Positions 46,638 to 56,324 of a DNA stretch of 64,000 bases are shown here, in pieces. The notes below the pieces were generated by a model. It saw only the letters and a program-made list of their open reading frames with translations, was not told the DNA's origin and did no database searches. The DNA is from Halorussus sp. MSC15.2. Its GTDB lineage: Archaea; Halobacteriota; Halobacteria; Halobacteriales; Haladaptataceae. Location of the stretch: the NCBI RefSeq assembly GCF_010747475.1, contig NZ_VSLZ01000003.1:124001-188000 (forward strand), given 5' to 3'. Positions within the stretch are counted from its first letter, which is position 1; each line of letters opens with the position of its first letter. The position numbers were made by a program, and so were the translations under genes.

Positions 46638-48293
46638 ATGGCAGGCGCAGAGCCGACCCTTCGACCGTTCCTGTGGCGCGCGGCGAAACTGTACCCGGAC
46701 ACCGAAATCGTCTCGCGCACGAACCGCGGCATCGAACGGTACGACTACGAGACGTTCGAGGACCGTACCGCGCAACTGGCGAACGCGCTCGACGCGGCAG
46801 GCATCCAATCGGGCGACCGGGTCGCCACCTTCTGTTGGAACCACCATCGCCACTTCGAGACCTACTTCGGCGTGCCCAACTCCGGCAGGCAACTCCACAC
46901 CATCAACCCGCTGCTCCCGGACCACCACATCGAACACATCGTGGAGAACGCCGGCGATAAACTCGTCTTCGTGGACGCCTCGCTGGTCGAGAAACTCGAA
47001 GGCGCGGCCGGCTCCGAGGCGTTCGAGAGCGTCGAACAGTTCGTCGTGATGGACGAGGAGGTCCCCGACACCGACCTCGCTCCCGTGACCGACTACGAGT
47101 CGTTCGTCGCCGACGAGTCGGCCGACTACGACTGGCCGAGTCTCTCGGGCGACACGCCCGCGGGGATGTGTTACACCTCCGGCACCACCGGCGACCCGAA
47201 GGGCGTCGAGTACACCCAGCAGATGCTCTGGGCGCACACCATGGCCTCGCTGACGCCGCAAGGACTGGAGTTCGACGAGTCCGACGTGATAATGCCGGTC
47301 GTCCCGATGTTCCACGTCAACGCGTGGGGGATGCCCTACTCGGCGACCGCCGCCGGAGCGACTCACGTCTACCCCGGTCCGTCGCCCGAACCCGCGGACC
47401 TCGCCGAACTCATCGAGAGCGAGGGCGTCACCTTCACCGCGGGCGTCCCGACGGTGTGGCTGGGACTATTGGAGTATCTGGAGGAGAACGACGCCGACAT
47501 CTCGTCGCTGGAGACCATCGTCATCGGCGGGAGCGCCGCGCCCAAGTCGGTCATCCGGCGGTTCGACGAGGAGTACGACGTGAACGTCCTCCACGCGTGG
47601 GGGATGACCGAGACCGCACCCATCGGTAGCGTCTCGCACCTCAAGGACGGCATGGAGGAGTGGGACGCCGACAGTCGGTACGACAAGCGCGGCAAGCAGG
47701 GTCTCATCATGCCCGGTCTGGAGTTCAAGGTCGTCGGCGACGAGGACGAGGAGATTCCGTGGAACGGCGAGGACTTCGGCGAACTCTACATCAAGGGACC
47801 GTGGGTCACCCAGTCGTACTTCCAGCGCCCCGAGGCCAACGAGGAGGACTTCGACGGCGAATGGCTCAAGACCGGCGACGTGGTGACGGTGGACGAGGAC
47901 GGGTACATCCAAATCGTGGACCGGGCCAAGGACGTCATCAAGAGCGGCGGCGAGTGGATATCCTCGCTCGAACTGGAGAACGCGCTGATGGCTCACGACG
48001 ACGTCGCGGAGGCCACCGTGGTCGGCGTCCCCCACGAGCGCTGGCAGGAGCGACCCGTCGCGTTCGTGGTGGCGAAGGCCCGTGCCGACGAGGAGACGCT
48101 GAAGGAGGAACTGCTCGCCAGCATCAGCGAGGAGTATCCCCGCTGGTGGGCACCCGACGAAGTGGTGTTCATCGAGTCGGTTCCGAAGACGGCAACCGGG
48201 AAGTTCGACAAGAAAGTGTTGCGCGAACAGTACGACGACCAGTCGCTCGTTGATGGCGAAGTTCCCGAAGAGGCCGCGCCCGACGAGGAGTAA
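46638..48293 (+). CDS. Long- or medium-chain acyl-CoA ligase
   Basis: Activates a fatty acid to acyl-CoA with ATP. The 551-residue enzyme has [18 protein letters not shown] at about residue 176, [10 protein letters not shown], the hinge [20 protein letters not shown] and the C-terminal [17 protein letters not shown] with the catalytic lysine. It is complete. It precedes an acyl-CoA dehydrogenase gene by 74 nt on the same strand, which fits the first two steps of fatty-acid breakdown. Confidence 0.93.
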   Translation: MAGAEPTLRPFLWRAAKLYPDTEIVSRTNRGIERYDYETFEDRTAQLANALDAAGIQSGDRVATFCWNHHRHFETYFGVPNSGRQLHTINPLLPDHHIEHIVENAGDKLVFVDASLVEKLEGAAGSEAFESVEQFVVMDEEVPDTDLAPVTDYESFVADESADYDWPSLSGDTPAGMCYTSGTTGDPKGVEYTQQMLWAHTMASLTPQGLEFDESDVIMPVVPMFHVNAWGMPYSATAAGATHVYPGPSPEPADLAELIESEGVTFTAGVPTVWLGLLEYLEENDADISSLETIVIGGSAAPKSVIRRFDEEYDVNVLHAWGMTETAPIGSVSHLKDGMEEWDADSRYDKRGKQGLIMPGLEFKVVGDEDEEIPWNGEDFGELYIKGPWVTQSYFQRPEANEEDFDGEWLKTGDVVTVDEDGYIQIVDRAKDVIKSGGEWISSLELENALMAHDDVAEATVVGVPHERWQERPVAFVVAKARADEETLKEELLASISEEYPRWWAPDEVVFIESVPKTATGKFDKKVLREQYDDQSLVDGEVPEEAAPDEE

Positions 48294-48367
48294 ACACCGA
48301 GACGAGGACAGTTCCGACGCGAGTCGGAACCCCGAGGTATTTTCCGGGCGTGGGCCTTCGATTCGAT

Positions 48368-49522
48368 ATGGAACTTCTCGCCGACGATATCGTCCCCGAG
48401 TACGCCCGCGACGTGAAACACGAGGCTCGCGAGTTCGCCGACGAGTACGTCGCACCGAACGCCGAGGAGTACTTCCGGGAGGGGAAGTACCCCGAAGATA
48501 TCCTCGAAGCGGGTCAGGACGCCGGACTCGTCGCACAGGACATCGGCGAGGAGTGGGGCGGTCGGGGCCTCGACGTGGTCCAGATGCTCGCCGTCGCCGA
48601 GGAGTGGTTCCGGGCCGACGCGGGCATCGCGCTCACGCTCCAACTCGCCAGTTTCGGCGCGGAAATCGTCGAGGAGTACGGCACCGACGAGCAAAAGGAA
48701 GAGTACCTCCGACCCGTCGCGGAGGGCGACCAGATTACGGGTCTCGCGGTGTCGGAACCCGACACCGGGAGCGACCTGTCGGGGATGCAGACCACCGCCG
48801 AGAAGGACGAGGACACCGGCGAATGGGTCCTGAACGGAGAGAAGTACTGGATAGGAAACGGCGTCGAGGGCGACTGGCTGACCGTCTACGCCCGGACGGG
48901 CGACAACGAGGACAACCGATACGGCAACCACTCGCTGTTCATCGTGCCGACAGACGCCGAGGGGTACGACGCCGAACACATTCCGGAGAAGATGGGGATG
49001 CGCGCGAGCAAGCAGGCCCACATCGTCTTCGACGACTGCCGGATTCCCGAGTCGAACCTCGTCGGGAGCGAGGGTGCCGGGTTCATGCTGCTCGCGGAGT
49101 TCTTCAATCACGGCCGGACGGTCGTGGCCGGACACGGTCTCGGTCTCGCGGCCGCCGCGATAGAGGAGGCGTGGGAGTTCGTCCACGGCCGCGAGGAGTT
49201 CGGACGGACCATCGCCGACTTTCAGGCGGTCCAGCACGGACTCGCCGACATGCGCATGGAGTTCGAGTCGGCCCGCGCGCTGACCTTCCGCGCCGCCGAG
49301 AAGGTCCGCGACGGCGACAACGCCGGTCTCTGGGCCGCGATGGCCAAGACCAAGGCCACCGAAACCGCGACCGACTGCGCCGAACAGGGGATGCAGTTCC
49401 ACGGCGGGCGCTCCATCCTGACCGACCGACGCATCGCCCGAGTGTACCGTGACGTCCGCATCCCGGTCGTCTACGAGGGCGCGAACGAGATTCAGCGCAA
49501 CCTCATCTACAAGCAATCGTAG
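48368..49522 (+). CDS. Acyl-CoA dehydrogenase
   Basis: An FAD enzyme that makes trans-2-enoyl-CoA and passes electrons to ETF. From the ATG at 48368 it has 384 residues. ITGLAVSEPDTGSDLSGMQT, EKYWIGNG, FGRTIADFQAVQHGLADM, EQGMQFHGGRSI and the C-terminal VYEGANEIQRN (Glu370 as probable catalytic base) are present. It probably shares a transcript with the upstream acyl-CoA ligase. Confidence 0.95.
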   Translation: MELLADDIVPEYARDVKHEAREFADEYVAPNAEEYFREGKYPEDILEAGQDAGLVAQDIGEEWGGRGLDVVQMLAVAEEWFRADAGIALTLQLASFGAEIVEEYGTDEQKEEYLRPVAEGDQITGLAVSEPDTGSDLSGMQTTAEKDEDTGEWVLNGEKYWIGNGVEGDWLTVYARTGDNEDNRYGNHSLFIVPTDAEGYDAEHIPEKMGMRASKQAHIVFDDCRIPESNLVGSEGAGFMLLAEFFNHGRTVVAGHGLGLAAAAIEEAWEFVHGREEFGRTIADFQAVQHGLADMRMEFESARALTFRAAEKVRDGDNAGLWAAMAKTKATETATDCAEQGMQFHGGRSILTDRRIARVYRDVRIPVVYEGANEIQRNLIYKQS

Positions 49523-49746
49523 CGTGTCTTCCGGATAAATTTCTCAGCAGTACGGTACTCTTTCGTTCGATATCGCGCACGGCCATTTATCGTGTTCTCC
49601 ACCGGGGACCGTGGGGCGCAGTCCGATTGTTACGGATAGTCGCTGCCGTCACTCGGTCGGCTTTGGAACGTCGGTAGAAACCACCTCCTGCCACCAAGTC
49701 GCACACCGCCCCGACCTTTTTCGCGAGCGAACGAGAACCCAGTCGC

Positions 49747-50418
49747 ATGCGAGCGGTCTTCTTCGACCTCGACGGAACGCTGGTCGAACTCCCCGACGAC
49801 TTCGCGGCGCTGTTCGAGGCGGCGCTGGCCGACCACGGCGTCCGGGCCGACGCGGAGCGCCACGAGTTCTACACCGACGCCCTCTTCGACCACCTCGGCG
49901 CGTGTCACGACGAACCGTACCGGGCGGCGATGGCCGACCTCCGAGCGGCGTACGACCTCGACCCGAGCGCCTCGGCGCTCGCGGAGACCTATACCCAGCG
50001 CGAGGCGGCCGCGACCGACCTCCGGCCGGGCGTCCGCGACGCGCTTGACGCGCTCGCGGCAGGCGACTGCACGCTCGGCGTGCTGACCAACGGCGGTGCG
50101 CGCGCTCAGCGGCGAAAACTCGCCCACCACGACCTCTCGGGGTACTTCGACGCGGTGGTTGTCTCCGGCGACGTGGGCGCGGGCAAGCCCGACCCGGATA
50201 TCTTCGCGGCCGCGAGGGACGCGATTCCGGCCGACGAGTACGCCTTCGTTGCCGACGACCTCGAACGCGACGTGCGTCCCGCACAGGACGTCGGGTTCAC
50301 CGGCGTCCATGTCACCGAAGATGTAGCTGATGAGGGAGAGAGAAGCGCAGAGAGTCGGGAGCGTCGGCCGGACGTGGCCGTCACGTCACTGCGGGACGTT
50401 CCCGACCTGTTCGCGTAG
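49747..50418 (+). CDS. HAD-family hydrolase
   Basis: A 223-residue phosphatase-type protein. The nucleophile motif VFFDLDGTLVELP (D7, D9), the Ser/Thr region GVLTNGGARAQRR, the Lys in GDVGAGKPDPDIF and the acidic FVADDLERDVRPAQ are in the usual order. Its stop directly abuts the convergent gene with no gap. The substrate is unknown. Confidence 0.9.
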   Translation: MRAVFFDLDGTLVELPDDFAALFEAALADHGVRADAERHEFYTDALFDHLGACHDEPYRAAMADLRAAYDLDPSASALAETYTQREAAATDLRPGVRDALDALAAGDCTLGVLTNGGARAQRRKLAHHDLSGYFDAVVVSGDVGAGKPDPDIFAAARDAIPADEYAFVADDLERDVRPAQDVGFTGVHVTEDVADEGERSAESRERRPDVAVTSLRDVPDLFA

Positions 50419-52530
50419 TCAGTTCCCGCCGTCCGCGGTGGCGTTGTTCGCCGTGCTATTGCCACCGCCGCCGTCGGTGGTGGTTTCGCCGCCTCCGTTT
50501 CCGCCACCGCCCGACTGGTGAATCTGCATCAGTTGGACCGAGAGGTTCGCCGCGCCGGGTCCGGGAATCTGCGGGACGAAACCGGCGAACTCCGCCCCGT
50601 TGACCGGCCACATGACCTTATCGTAGCCGTACACCATGTACGGGAAGTCGAGGTAGATGCGCTCGATGGCCTTCCGGGCTATCCGGTTGCGCTTCTCGGC
50701 CTGCATCGTCGTCCGGGCGCGCGAGATGAGGTCGTCGGCCCCGGCGTCGGCCAGTCCGTACCCCATCGCGTTGTTGAGCTGGGTCGTCGTGTTCTTCTGG
50801 TCGTAGCCTTCGAGTTTCGAGTGGTCGTCGGCGTTGTCGCTGTGGAAGATGTTGTACAGCGTTCCGGTGGCGAACGGCGAGAGGTCCGACCACCCCATCG
50901 GGTAGATGTCGAAGTCCTCTTGGGAGTACACCCGGCCGAGCATCGTGTTGAACGACATCACCTTCACCGTCGCCGGGACGCCGAGTCGCTGGAGCATGTC
51001 CACCCAGCGCGTCGTCATCTTGGCGAGTTTCGGCGTGTCCTTGGCGGGGTAGACGAACACCTCCAGCGGCCCGCCGTGGGCCTGCGTGATGGTCTGGCCG
51101 TCCACGCGAATCTCCTGTTCCACGCCGTCGGCCTCCCGCAAGACCTGCGACTGGACCGGGCCGAAGGTGTAGTCGTGCTTGGCCTCCGACTGGCCGCCAG
51201 TCACGCCGGTCAGGCTACCGGGATACTCCTTGCCGACGTAGGTCCCCGAGTTGCCGTCGATGACCTTCCCCTCGGTGAGGAACGTTCGGATGCCCTCGAT
51301 GTCGGGCACGCCGGGTTCGGACTGGCGGAACTCGAAGGCGTTGGTCGCGGGCGCTTCCAGCAGTTTCGCGCCTTCGACGCCCGTCTCGGGCCGGACCGCG
51401 GTGAACCCCGGCGGCATCACGAAGTCGCCCATGTACGCGTAGCCCTGTTGGAGCCGTTCGGTCCAGAAGTAATCGTCGAACACCATCGAGGTCGCCTGCC
51501 GGAACGTGGCGTCGTCGAGGGGTACGCGCCGCATGTTGTACGCGAAGTAGCCGAAGCCCGTGTCGTCGCCTTGGACGAGCTTCTGACCCTCGTTCTTCCG
51601 GACCTGCTCTATCTTCGAGACGTTGATGGAGTCGTAGAGGGTGTCGATGTTCCCCCGGAGGAACGCCTGCTGGAGCGCGGAGTCGCTCCCGAATATCTTG
51701 AACCGGACCGCGTCGAGGAACGGTCCGCCCGCCACGAGTTTGTCCACCTGCCCGCGCCAGTCGAGGTTCCCGAGCGGGTAGTCGTCCCGGAACTCGACTT
51801 CGATGGCGGTGGCCGCGTCGTAACTCGTGACGGTTCCCGGCCCGAGTCCGACCGGCCCGTCGTTCTCGGCCGGGGAGTACTGCCGGTAGCTGTCCACGTT
51901 CGACCAGATGTGCTGTGGCAGAATCGGTATCGCCAACTGGTTACTCGCGTAGGTCCCGATGGGCTTGGCGAGTTTCATGTGGACGTCCCAGTCCGCGTTC
52001 GAGGCCTTCTCGACCGTCTCGATGGGGTCGATGGTCGAGGCGTACCGCCCCGGCTGCTGCTCTTTCATGTAGTTGTACGTGAACACGACGTCCTCGACGG
52101 TGAGGTCCTCCCCGTCGGTCCACGTCAGTCCGTCGCGGACGTCGAAGTACACGTCGGGTTTGGCGTTCTGTCCGCTGGCGTTCTCGACGGTCCAGTCGGT
52201 GTAGACGTTCGGGCGAACCTCGAACTCGACCGGGTCCACCGTCGTTCCCCCCTGATACACGAGGTCCAGTACCACCCACGAGTAGGCCGAGGAGGTCGAG
52301 AGGGGATTCAGTCCTCTCGGCTGCTGGCCCACCCCCACGGTGAATACTCCGCCCTCCGAGACGTTCTGTGCCGTCACGTCCGCCGCGTCGGTTATCGTCG
52401 GCTCTGGCGTCGCGTCACGCTCCGCGGCGTCCGCCGCGCCGGAGAGCGAAATCCCGACTGCCCCCGCACCGCTCGCTTTCAGAAACCGTCGCCGACCGCT
52501 CTCGAAATCTGATGGGTTATCATTACCCAT
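50419..52530 (-). CDS. ABC transporter substrate-binding protein (family 5), Tat-exported, orphan
   Basis: A 703-residue dipeptide/oligopeptide-type solute-binding protein. A Tat signal RRRFLKASGAGAVGISLSGA leads it. GGVFTVGVGQQPRGLNPLST and LTWTDGEDLTVEDVVFTYNY are typical family-5 motifs. No lipobox Cys follows the signal, so it is not a typical lipoprotein. The C terminus is a Gly/Thr/Asn-rich tail. No permease or ATPase genes are nearby. Its end abuts the HAD gene. Confidence 0.92.
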   Translation of the reverse strand: MGNDNPSDFESGRRRFLKASGAGAVGISLSGAADAAERDATPEPTITDAADVTAQNVSEGGVFTVGVGQQPRGLNPLSTSSAYSWVVLDLVYQGGTTVDPVEFEVRPNVYTDWTVENASGQNAKPDVYFDVRDGLTWTDGEDLTVEDVVFTYNYMKEQQPGRYASTIDPIETVEKASNADWDVHMKLAKPIGTYASNQLAIPILPQHIWSNVDSYRQYSPAENDGPVGLGPGTVTSYDAATAIEVEFRDDYPLGNLDWRGQVDKLVAGGPFLDAVRFKIFGSDSALQQAFLRGNIDTLYDSINVSKIEQVRKNEGQKLVQGDDTGFGYFAYNMRRVPLDDATFRQATSMVFDDYFWTERLQQGYAYMGDFVMPPGFTAVRPETGVEGAKLLEAPATNAFEFRQSEPGVPDIEGIRTFLTEGKVIDGNSGTYVGKEYPGSLTGVTGGQSEAKHDYTFGPVQSQVLREADGVEQEIRVDGQTITQAHGGPLEVFVYPAKDTPKLAKMTTRWVDMLQRLGVPATVKVMSFNTMLGRVYSQEDFDIYPMGWSDLSPFATGTLYNIFHSDNADDHSKLEGYDQKNTTTQLNNAMGYGLADAGADDLISRARTTMQAEKRNRIARKAIERIYLDFPYMVYGYDKVMWPVNGAEFAGFVPQIPGPGAANLSVQLMQIHQSGGGGNGGGETTTDGGGGNSTANNATADGGN

Positions 52531-52655
52531 ACCTGCGGGAAGTCGGTCCTACGGATGAAGATAATGGTTAGTTATGAAGGTATTTACAAGGGGTCCGCGT
52601 CCGCCGGACCCAATCGGTCGAAAGCTTGTTGTCGCGGCGATTCGACCACCCGATA

Positions 52656-52961
52656 ATGACCGACTGGGAGTGCGGCATCGACAGTTGTAGCGAGACGTTC
52701 GACGACGTCGAGGAAGCCATCGTCCACCAGACGACCGACCACAAGCGCCGCGAGTGCAAGGTCTGCGGGTCGGTCGTCCCGGACGGCTACTTCGCCATCC
52801 GGCACGCGTTCAACGAACACTCCCGCGCGGAGTACGTGCGTGCCTACGGCGCGAGCGCCGCGGAGGTCCGCCAGCGCGAGCGCGTCCGCGACGCCATCGA
52901 GGACGAGGCCGACCTCCAGCAGGTCGTGAACCGACTCGACGAAGTGACCGGCGGCCTGTAG
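52656..52961 (+). CDS. C2H2-like zinc-finger protein
   Basis: A 101-residue protein with two CX4-5C…H/H units: CGIDSCSETFDDVEEAIVHQ with DH, then CKVCGSVVPDGYFAIRHAFN with EH. C-terminal residues (AAEVRQRERVRDAIEDEADL) form a helix. The ATG at 52656 was taken; an in-frame ATG at 52626 exists. It belongs to the haloarchaeal zinc-finger proteins of unknown role, possibly DNA binding. Confidence 0.75.
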   Translation: MTDWECGIDSCSETFDDVEEAIVHQTTDHKRRECKVCGSVVPDGYFAIRHAFNEHSRAEYVRAYGASAAEVRQRERVRDAIEDEADLQQVVNRLDEVTGGL

Positions 52962-53018
52962 CGCCTCCTCGGTCCCTCGCGCCACAGCTTTTTACGCTCT
53001 GACGGCCAACTCACAGCC

Positions 53019-53600
53019 ATGTACGTCCGGGACGCGAAAAACAGGGAAGAGGTCTGGCTGTTGGACCACATCGAAGAGATGGGTCTCGACGAAACCGCGT
53101 TCCGTTCCCGCGACTACGTGGTCGCCATCGACGAGACGTCGGGCGAGAAGGCGGGGTTCGGCCGCATCCGGATTCACAAGACCGACGACCGGGAACTCTG
53201 CGAGTTGACCAGCATCGGGGTGCTCGAATCGTGGCGCAGGCAGGGCGTCGGCGCGCACGTCGTCGAACGACTGGTCGAGCACGCCCGCGACCAAGGGTTC
53301 GACGCGGTGTTCTCGTTGACGAGCGCGACCGACTACCTTGCGCAGTTCGGGTTCCGCGGCGTGGAGACGAGCGACCTGCCCGACCGACTCCGCGAACGCC
53401 TCGAAGACAAGCGAGCGGGGACAGACCCCGACGCCGTCGCGATGGTCCTCGACACCGACGAGTTCGTGATGCCCGACCGCCTCCGCGAGCGGTTCAAGCG
53501 CGCCCAACCTCACGAGGAGGAACCCGAACCCGAGGAGTCCGCCGAGGACTTCGGCATCGACCCCAACAGCGCGACCTACAAGTACGACACCGGCGGGTAG
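53019..53600 (+). CDS. GNAT-family N-acetyltransferase
   Basis: A 193-residue enzyme that uses acetyl-CoA. The pyrophosphate-binding motif is RRQGVGAHVVERLVEHA (R/QxxGxG/A). LCELTSIGVLESW is the preceding strand and FSLTSATDYLAQFGFRGVE the following one. The last 40 residues are an acidic tail. The substrate is unknown. Confidence 0.9.
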   Translation: MYVRDAKNREEVWLLDHIEEMGLDETAFRSRDYVVAIDETSGEKAGFGRIRIHKTDDRELCELTSIGVLESWRRQGVGAHVVERLVEHARDQGFDAVFSLTSATDYLAQFGFRGVETSDLPDRLRERLEDKRAGTDPDAVAMVLDTDEFVMPDRLRERFKRAQPHEEEPEPEESAEDFGIDPNSATYKYDTGG

Positions 53601-53631
53601 CGAAAAGAAGCGACTCCGGTCGGAACTCTCC

Positions 53632-54120
53632 TCAGGTCAGTTGGTCGTAGTCGTAGTTCTCGGTCAACTCGACCAATCGGTCGAGGAACTCCTCTTCTTC
53701 TTCGAGGTTCTGGTGAAGGAGGTCGCCCGCCTCGTCCATGCCGAGTCGGTCGGCGAGTTTGGCGAGGTTGCCGTAGGTGGCTATCTCGTAGTGCTCGGTC
53801 TTCTGGCCCGCGGTCACGTCGAACACGTCGAGTTCGCCCTGCTCGGGGTCGGAGTCGACGAACTCGTCGTGTTCCTCGATGATGCCCTGCGTGGCTTCGC
53901 ACTCTTCGTCGCCGGGCGAGGTCCCGACGATGTCGAAGACCTGTTCGAGACGGTCGATTTGGCCCTCGGTCTCCTGCCGGTGGTCGCGGAACGCTTGGGC
54001 TATCTCGTCGTGCTCGACTTCCTCGGCCATCTCGCCGAGCGCCTCGTCGATGCGCTGCTCGGCGTCGTAGATGTCTTTCAGTTCGTTCTCGAACAGATGA
54101 TTTAGGGAATTCGTACTCAT
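53632..54120 (-). CDS. Ferritin-like DUF892 (YciE-type) protein
   Basis: A 162-residue helical bundle. From the ATG at 54120: LNHLFENELKDIYDAEQRID, EEVEHDEIAQAFRDHRQETE, QTEGQIDRLEQVF and HYEIATYGNLAKLADRLGM are family signatures, with Glu and His residues in the four helices that could bind two metals. DUF892 proteins are linked to stress in bacteria and haloarchaea. An in-frame codon far upstream (54303) overlaps the divergent mutase gene and was not used. Confidence 0.9.
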   Translation of the reverse strand: MSTNSLNHLFENELKDIYDAEQRIDEALGEMAEEVEHDEIAQAFRDHRQETEGQIDRLEQVFDIVGTSPGDEECEATQGIIEEHDEFVDSDPEQGELDVFDVTAGQKTEHYEIATYGNLAKLADRLGMDEAGDLLHQNLEEEEEFLDRLVELTENYDYDQLT

Positions 54121-54263
54121 TAGCATCGGAGAGACGCCACGGACGTAGGTAAACTCGGTGGCCAGCACGCGGGAGGGTCGTCGGAGGGGTGAGACGACTC
54201 GGCCGCCGGGTCCCGTAACGAATCCGCCAACCGTTAAGACCGGCCCGCCCGTCGGTCTACGTA

Positions 54264-55946
54264 ATGTTCGACGCGGACGACCTCGCGGAGATACGCGAGG
54301 CACGTGAGGAGTGGGAGGAAGAGACAGTCGGACCCACGGTCGAGCGCTTCGGCGAGCGCAAAGAGGAGTTCACCACCGACACCGGGGGACAGGAAGTGAA
54401 GCGCCTCTACACGCCCGACGACGTGGCGGACCTCGACTACGAGGAGGACCTGAGCTTCCCGGGGGAGGACCCGTACACCAGAGGCCCCTACTCCACGATG
54501 CACCGCGGGCGACTCTGGACCATGCGCCAGTACGCCGGGTTCGGCACGCCCGAGGAGACCAACGAGCGCTTCGAGTACCTCATCGAGAACGGCTCGTCGG
54601 GCCTCTCGATGGCGTTCGACCTGCCGACCCAGATGGGCTACGACTCCGACGACGACATGGCCGCGGGCGAGGTCGGAAAGTCGGGCGTCGCCATCGACTC
54701 CCTGCACGACATGGAGACCGTCTTCGACGGCATCCCGCTCGACGAGGTCAGCACGTCGATGACCATCAACGCGCCCGCCTCGGTCCTGCTGGCGATGTAC
54801 ATCGCGGTGGGCGACAAGCAGGGCGTCGATAGGGAGGAGCTTCGGGGGACCATCCAGAACGACCTCCTGAAGGAGTACATCGCGCGCAACACCTACATCT
54901 ACCCGCCGGAGCCGTCGATGCGCATCATCACCGACATCTTCGAGTTCTGCGCCGAGGAGACCCCGAAGTTCAACACCATCTCCATCTCGGGCTACCACGT
55001 CCGCGAGGCGGGCGCGACGGCGGCCCAAGAACTCGCGTTCACGCTCGGCAACGGCATCGAGTACGTCGAGGCCGCGATGGACGCGGGTCTCGACGTGGAC
55101 GAGTTCGCCCCGCAACTCTCGTTCTTCTTCAACGCCCACAACAACATTCTGGAGGAAGTGGCGAAGTTCCGCGCGGCCCGCCGGATGTGGGCACAGATAA
55201 TGGAGGAGCGCTTCGGCGCGGAGAACCCCAAGTCCAAGCAACTCAAGTTCCACACCCAGACCGCCGGTTCGACCCTGACCGCCCAGCAGGTGGACAACAA
55301 CATCGTCCGCGTGGCGTATCAGGCGCTCGCGGCGGTGCTGGGCGGCACCCAGAGCCTCCACACCAACGGGAAGGACGAGGCGCTCGCGCTCCCGACCGAG
55401 GAGAGCGTCCGGACCGCGCTCCGCACCCAGCAGATTCTGGCCCACGAGTCGGGCGCGGCCGACACCATCGACCCGCTCGCAGGGAGTTACTACGTCGAGA
55501 GCCTGACCGACGGACTGGAGGAGGAGGCATTCGACATCATCGACACCGTGGACCGGAAGGGCGGGATGCTGCAGGCAATCGAGGACCAGTGGGTCCAGCG
55601 CCAGATTCAGGACGTGGCCTACGAGCGCCAGCGCGAAATCGAGGAGAAAGAGCGCGTCATCGTCGGCGTCAACGAGTTCGAGGTGGACGAGGACCCCGAG
55701 GTGGACATTCAGGAAGTGACCGAGGAGGAGGAACAGCGCCAGATAGACCGCCTGAACGCCGTCAAGGACGACCGCGACGACGAAGAAGTCGAAGCGAGAC
55801 TCGACGCTCTCCGAGAGGCCGCCGAGGGCGACGACAACGTGATGCCCTACATCGTGGACGCGGTGAAGGCCTACGCGACCGTCGGCGAAATCTGCGGCGT
55901 CCTCCGCGAGACGTTCGGGGAGTATCAGCCCGGCGCGGCGGTGTAG
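54264..55946 (+). CDS. Methylmalonyl-CoA mutase, large (alpha) subunit without B12 domain
   Basis: Interconverts (R)-methylmalonyl-CoA and succinyl-CoA. The 560-residue protein holds the TIM-barrel substrate domain: [90 protein letters not shown]. The B12-binding domain is not fused, so a separate small subunit must exist elsewhere. It is divergent from the DUF892 gene, with a shared 143-nt spacer. Confidence 0.96.
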   Translation: MFDADDLAEIREAREEWEEETVGPTVERFGERKEEFTTDTGGQEVKRLYTPDDVADLDYEEDLSFPGEDPYTRGPYSTMHRGRLWTMRQYAGFGTPEETNERFEYLIENGSSGLSMAFDLPTQMGYDSDDDMAAGEVGKSGVAIDSLHDMETVFDGIPLDEVSTSMTINAPASVLLAMYIAVGDKQGVDREELRGTIQNDLLKEYIARNTYIYPPEPSMRIITDIFEFCAEETPKFNTISISGYHVREAGATAAQELAFTLGNGIEYVEAAMDAGLDVDEFAPQLSFFFNAHNNILEEVAKFRAARRMWAQIMEERFGAENPKSKQLKFHTQTAGSTLTAQQVDNNIVRVAYQALAAVLGGTQSLHTNGKDEALALPTEESVRTALRTQQILAHESGAADTIDPLAGSYYVESLTDGLEEEAFDIIDTVDRKGGMLQAIEDQWVQRQIQDVAYERQREIEEKERVIVGVNEFEVDEDPEVDIQEVTEEEEQRQIDRLNAVKDDRDDEEVEARLDALREAAEGDDNVMPYIVDAVKAYATVGEICGVLRETFGEYQPGAAV

Positions 55947-55978
55947 ACGGGCCTGAACAGCGTAGTGGAGGTGAGAGA

Positions 55979-56038
55979 ACGTTCGGACTCGACTCGTTCA
56001 TCAGTTGTGACCCGTGGATAGACGGCTATTCGACCGCT
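55979..56038 (+). pseudogene. Possible relic of a Cys peptide gene (ACG in place of ATG)
   Basis: GGAGGTGA at 55967-55974 is followed 4 nt later by ACGTTCGGACTC, which matches ATGTTC at the same spacing in the peptide genes. The frame reads TFGLDSFISCDPWIDGYS with Cys at position 10, but there is no nearby stop. Without the AAAATTT element this is weak and could be chance. Confidence 0.2.
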
Positions 56039-56121
56039 GTACGGTTACACGACGACTGCCGAAACACCACTCCAGTATTCTACGTACCGAATCGTCGCGG
56101 GTTAATAGCTGGGTATTCTAT

Positions 56122-56134
56122 ATAAAATTTCTAG
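56122..56134 (+). promoter_or_regulatory. AAAATTT promoter element of peptide gene 1
   Basis: ATAAAATTTCTAG, 63 nt before the ATG at 56185. It nearly repeats the element before peptide 2 (ATAAAATTTCCTAG, 64 nt before its ATG). Confidence 0.5.
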
Positions 56135-56184
56135 AAAATAATTAAGAACAACGGGACGCCTATGTTCATCCGGAGGTGACAAAG

Positions 56185-56241
56185 ATGTTCTTCCTGTTCC
56201 CGGCCGAGAACATGTGCAAACCGTATCGCGTCGAGTGTTGA
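56185..56241 (+). CDS. Tiny Cys peptide 1 of a new family (18 residues)
   Basis: The peptide is MFFLFPAENMCKPYRVEC, stop TGA. GGAGGTGA at 56172-56179 lies 5 nt before the ATG. Cys are at 11 and 18 and Pro at 6. Peptide 2 has Cys at the same positions, also ends -EC and has the same Shine-Dalgarno and promoter element. It follows the mutase gene by about 240 nt and faces the class V aminotransferase convergently. No known relative comes to mind. Translation is inferred from the signals. Confidence 0.65.
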   Translation: MFFLFPAENMCKPYRVEC

Positions 56242-56324
56242 GCAGGCGTCGCGCAGTCGTATCGCCCGCTAACCGCCTTTCACAGTAGCCGAGGTCACCC
56301 GAGCGTTCGTAGTTACCTCTCTCG

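Noticed and set aside
56160-56179. Mini-frame MFIRR before peptide 1
   Set aside because: It ends inside the Shine-Dalgarno and is too short; likely incidental, though a leader-type uORF cannot be fully excluded.
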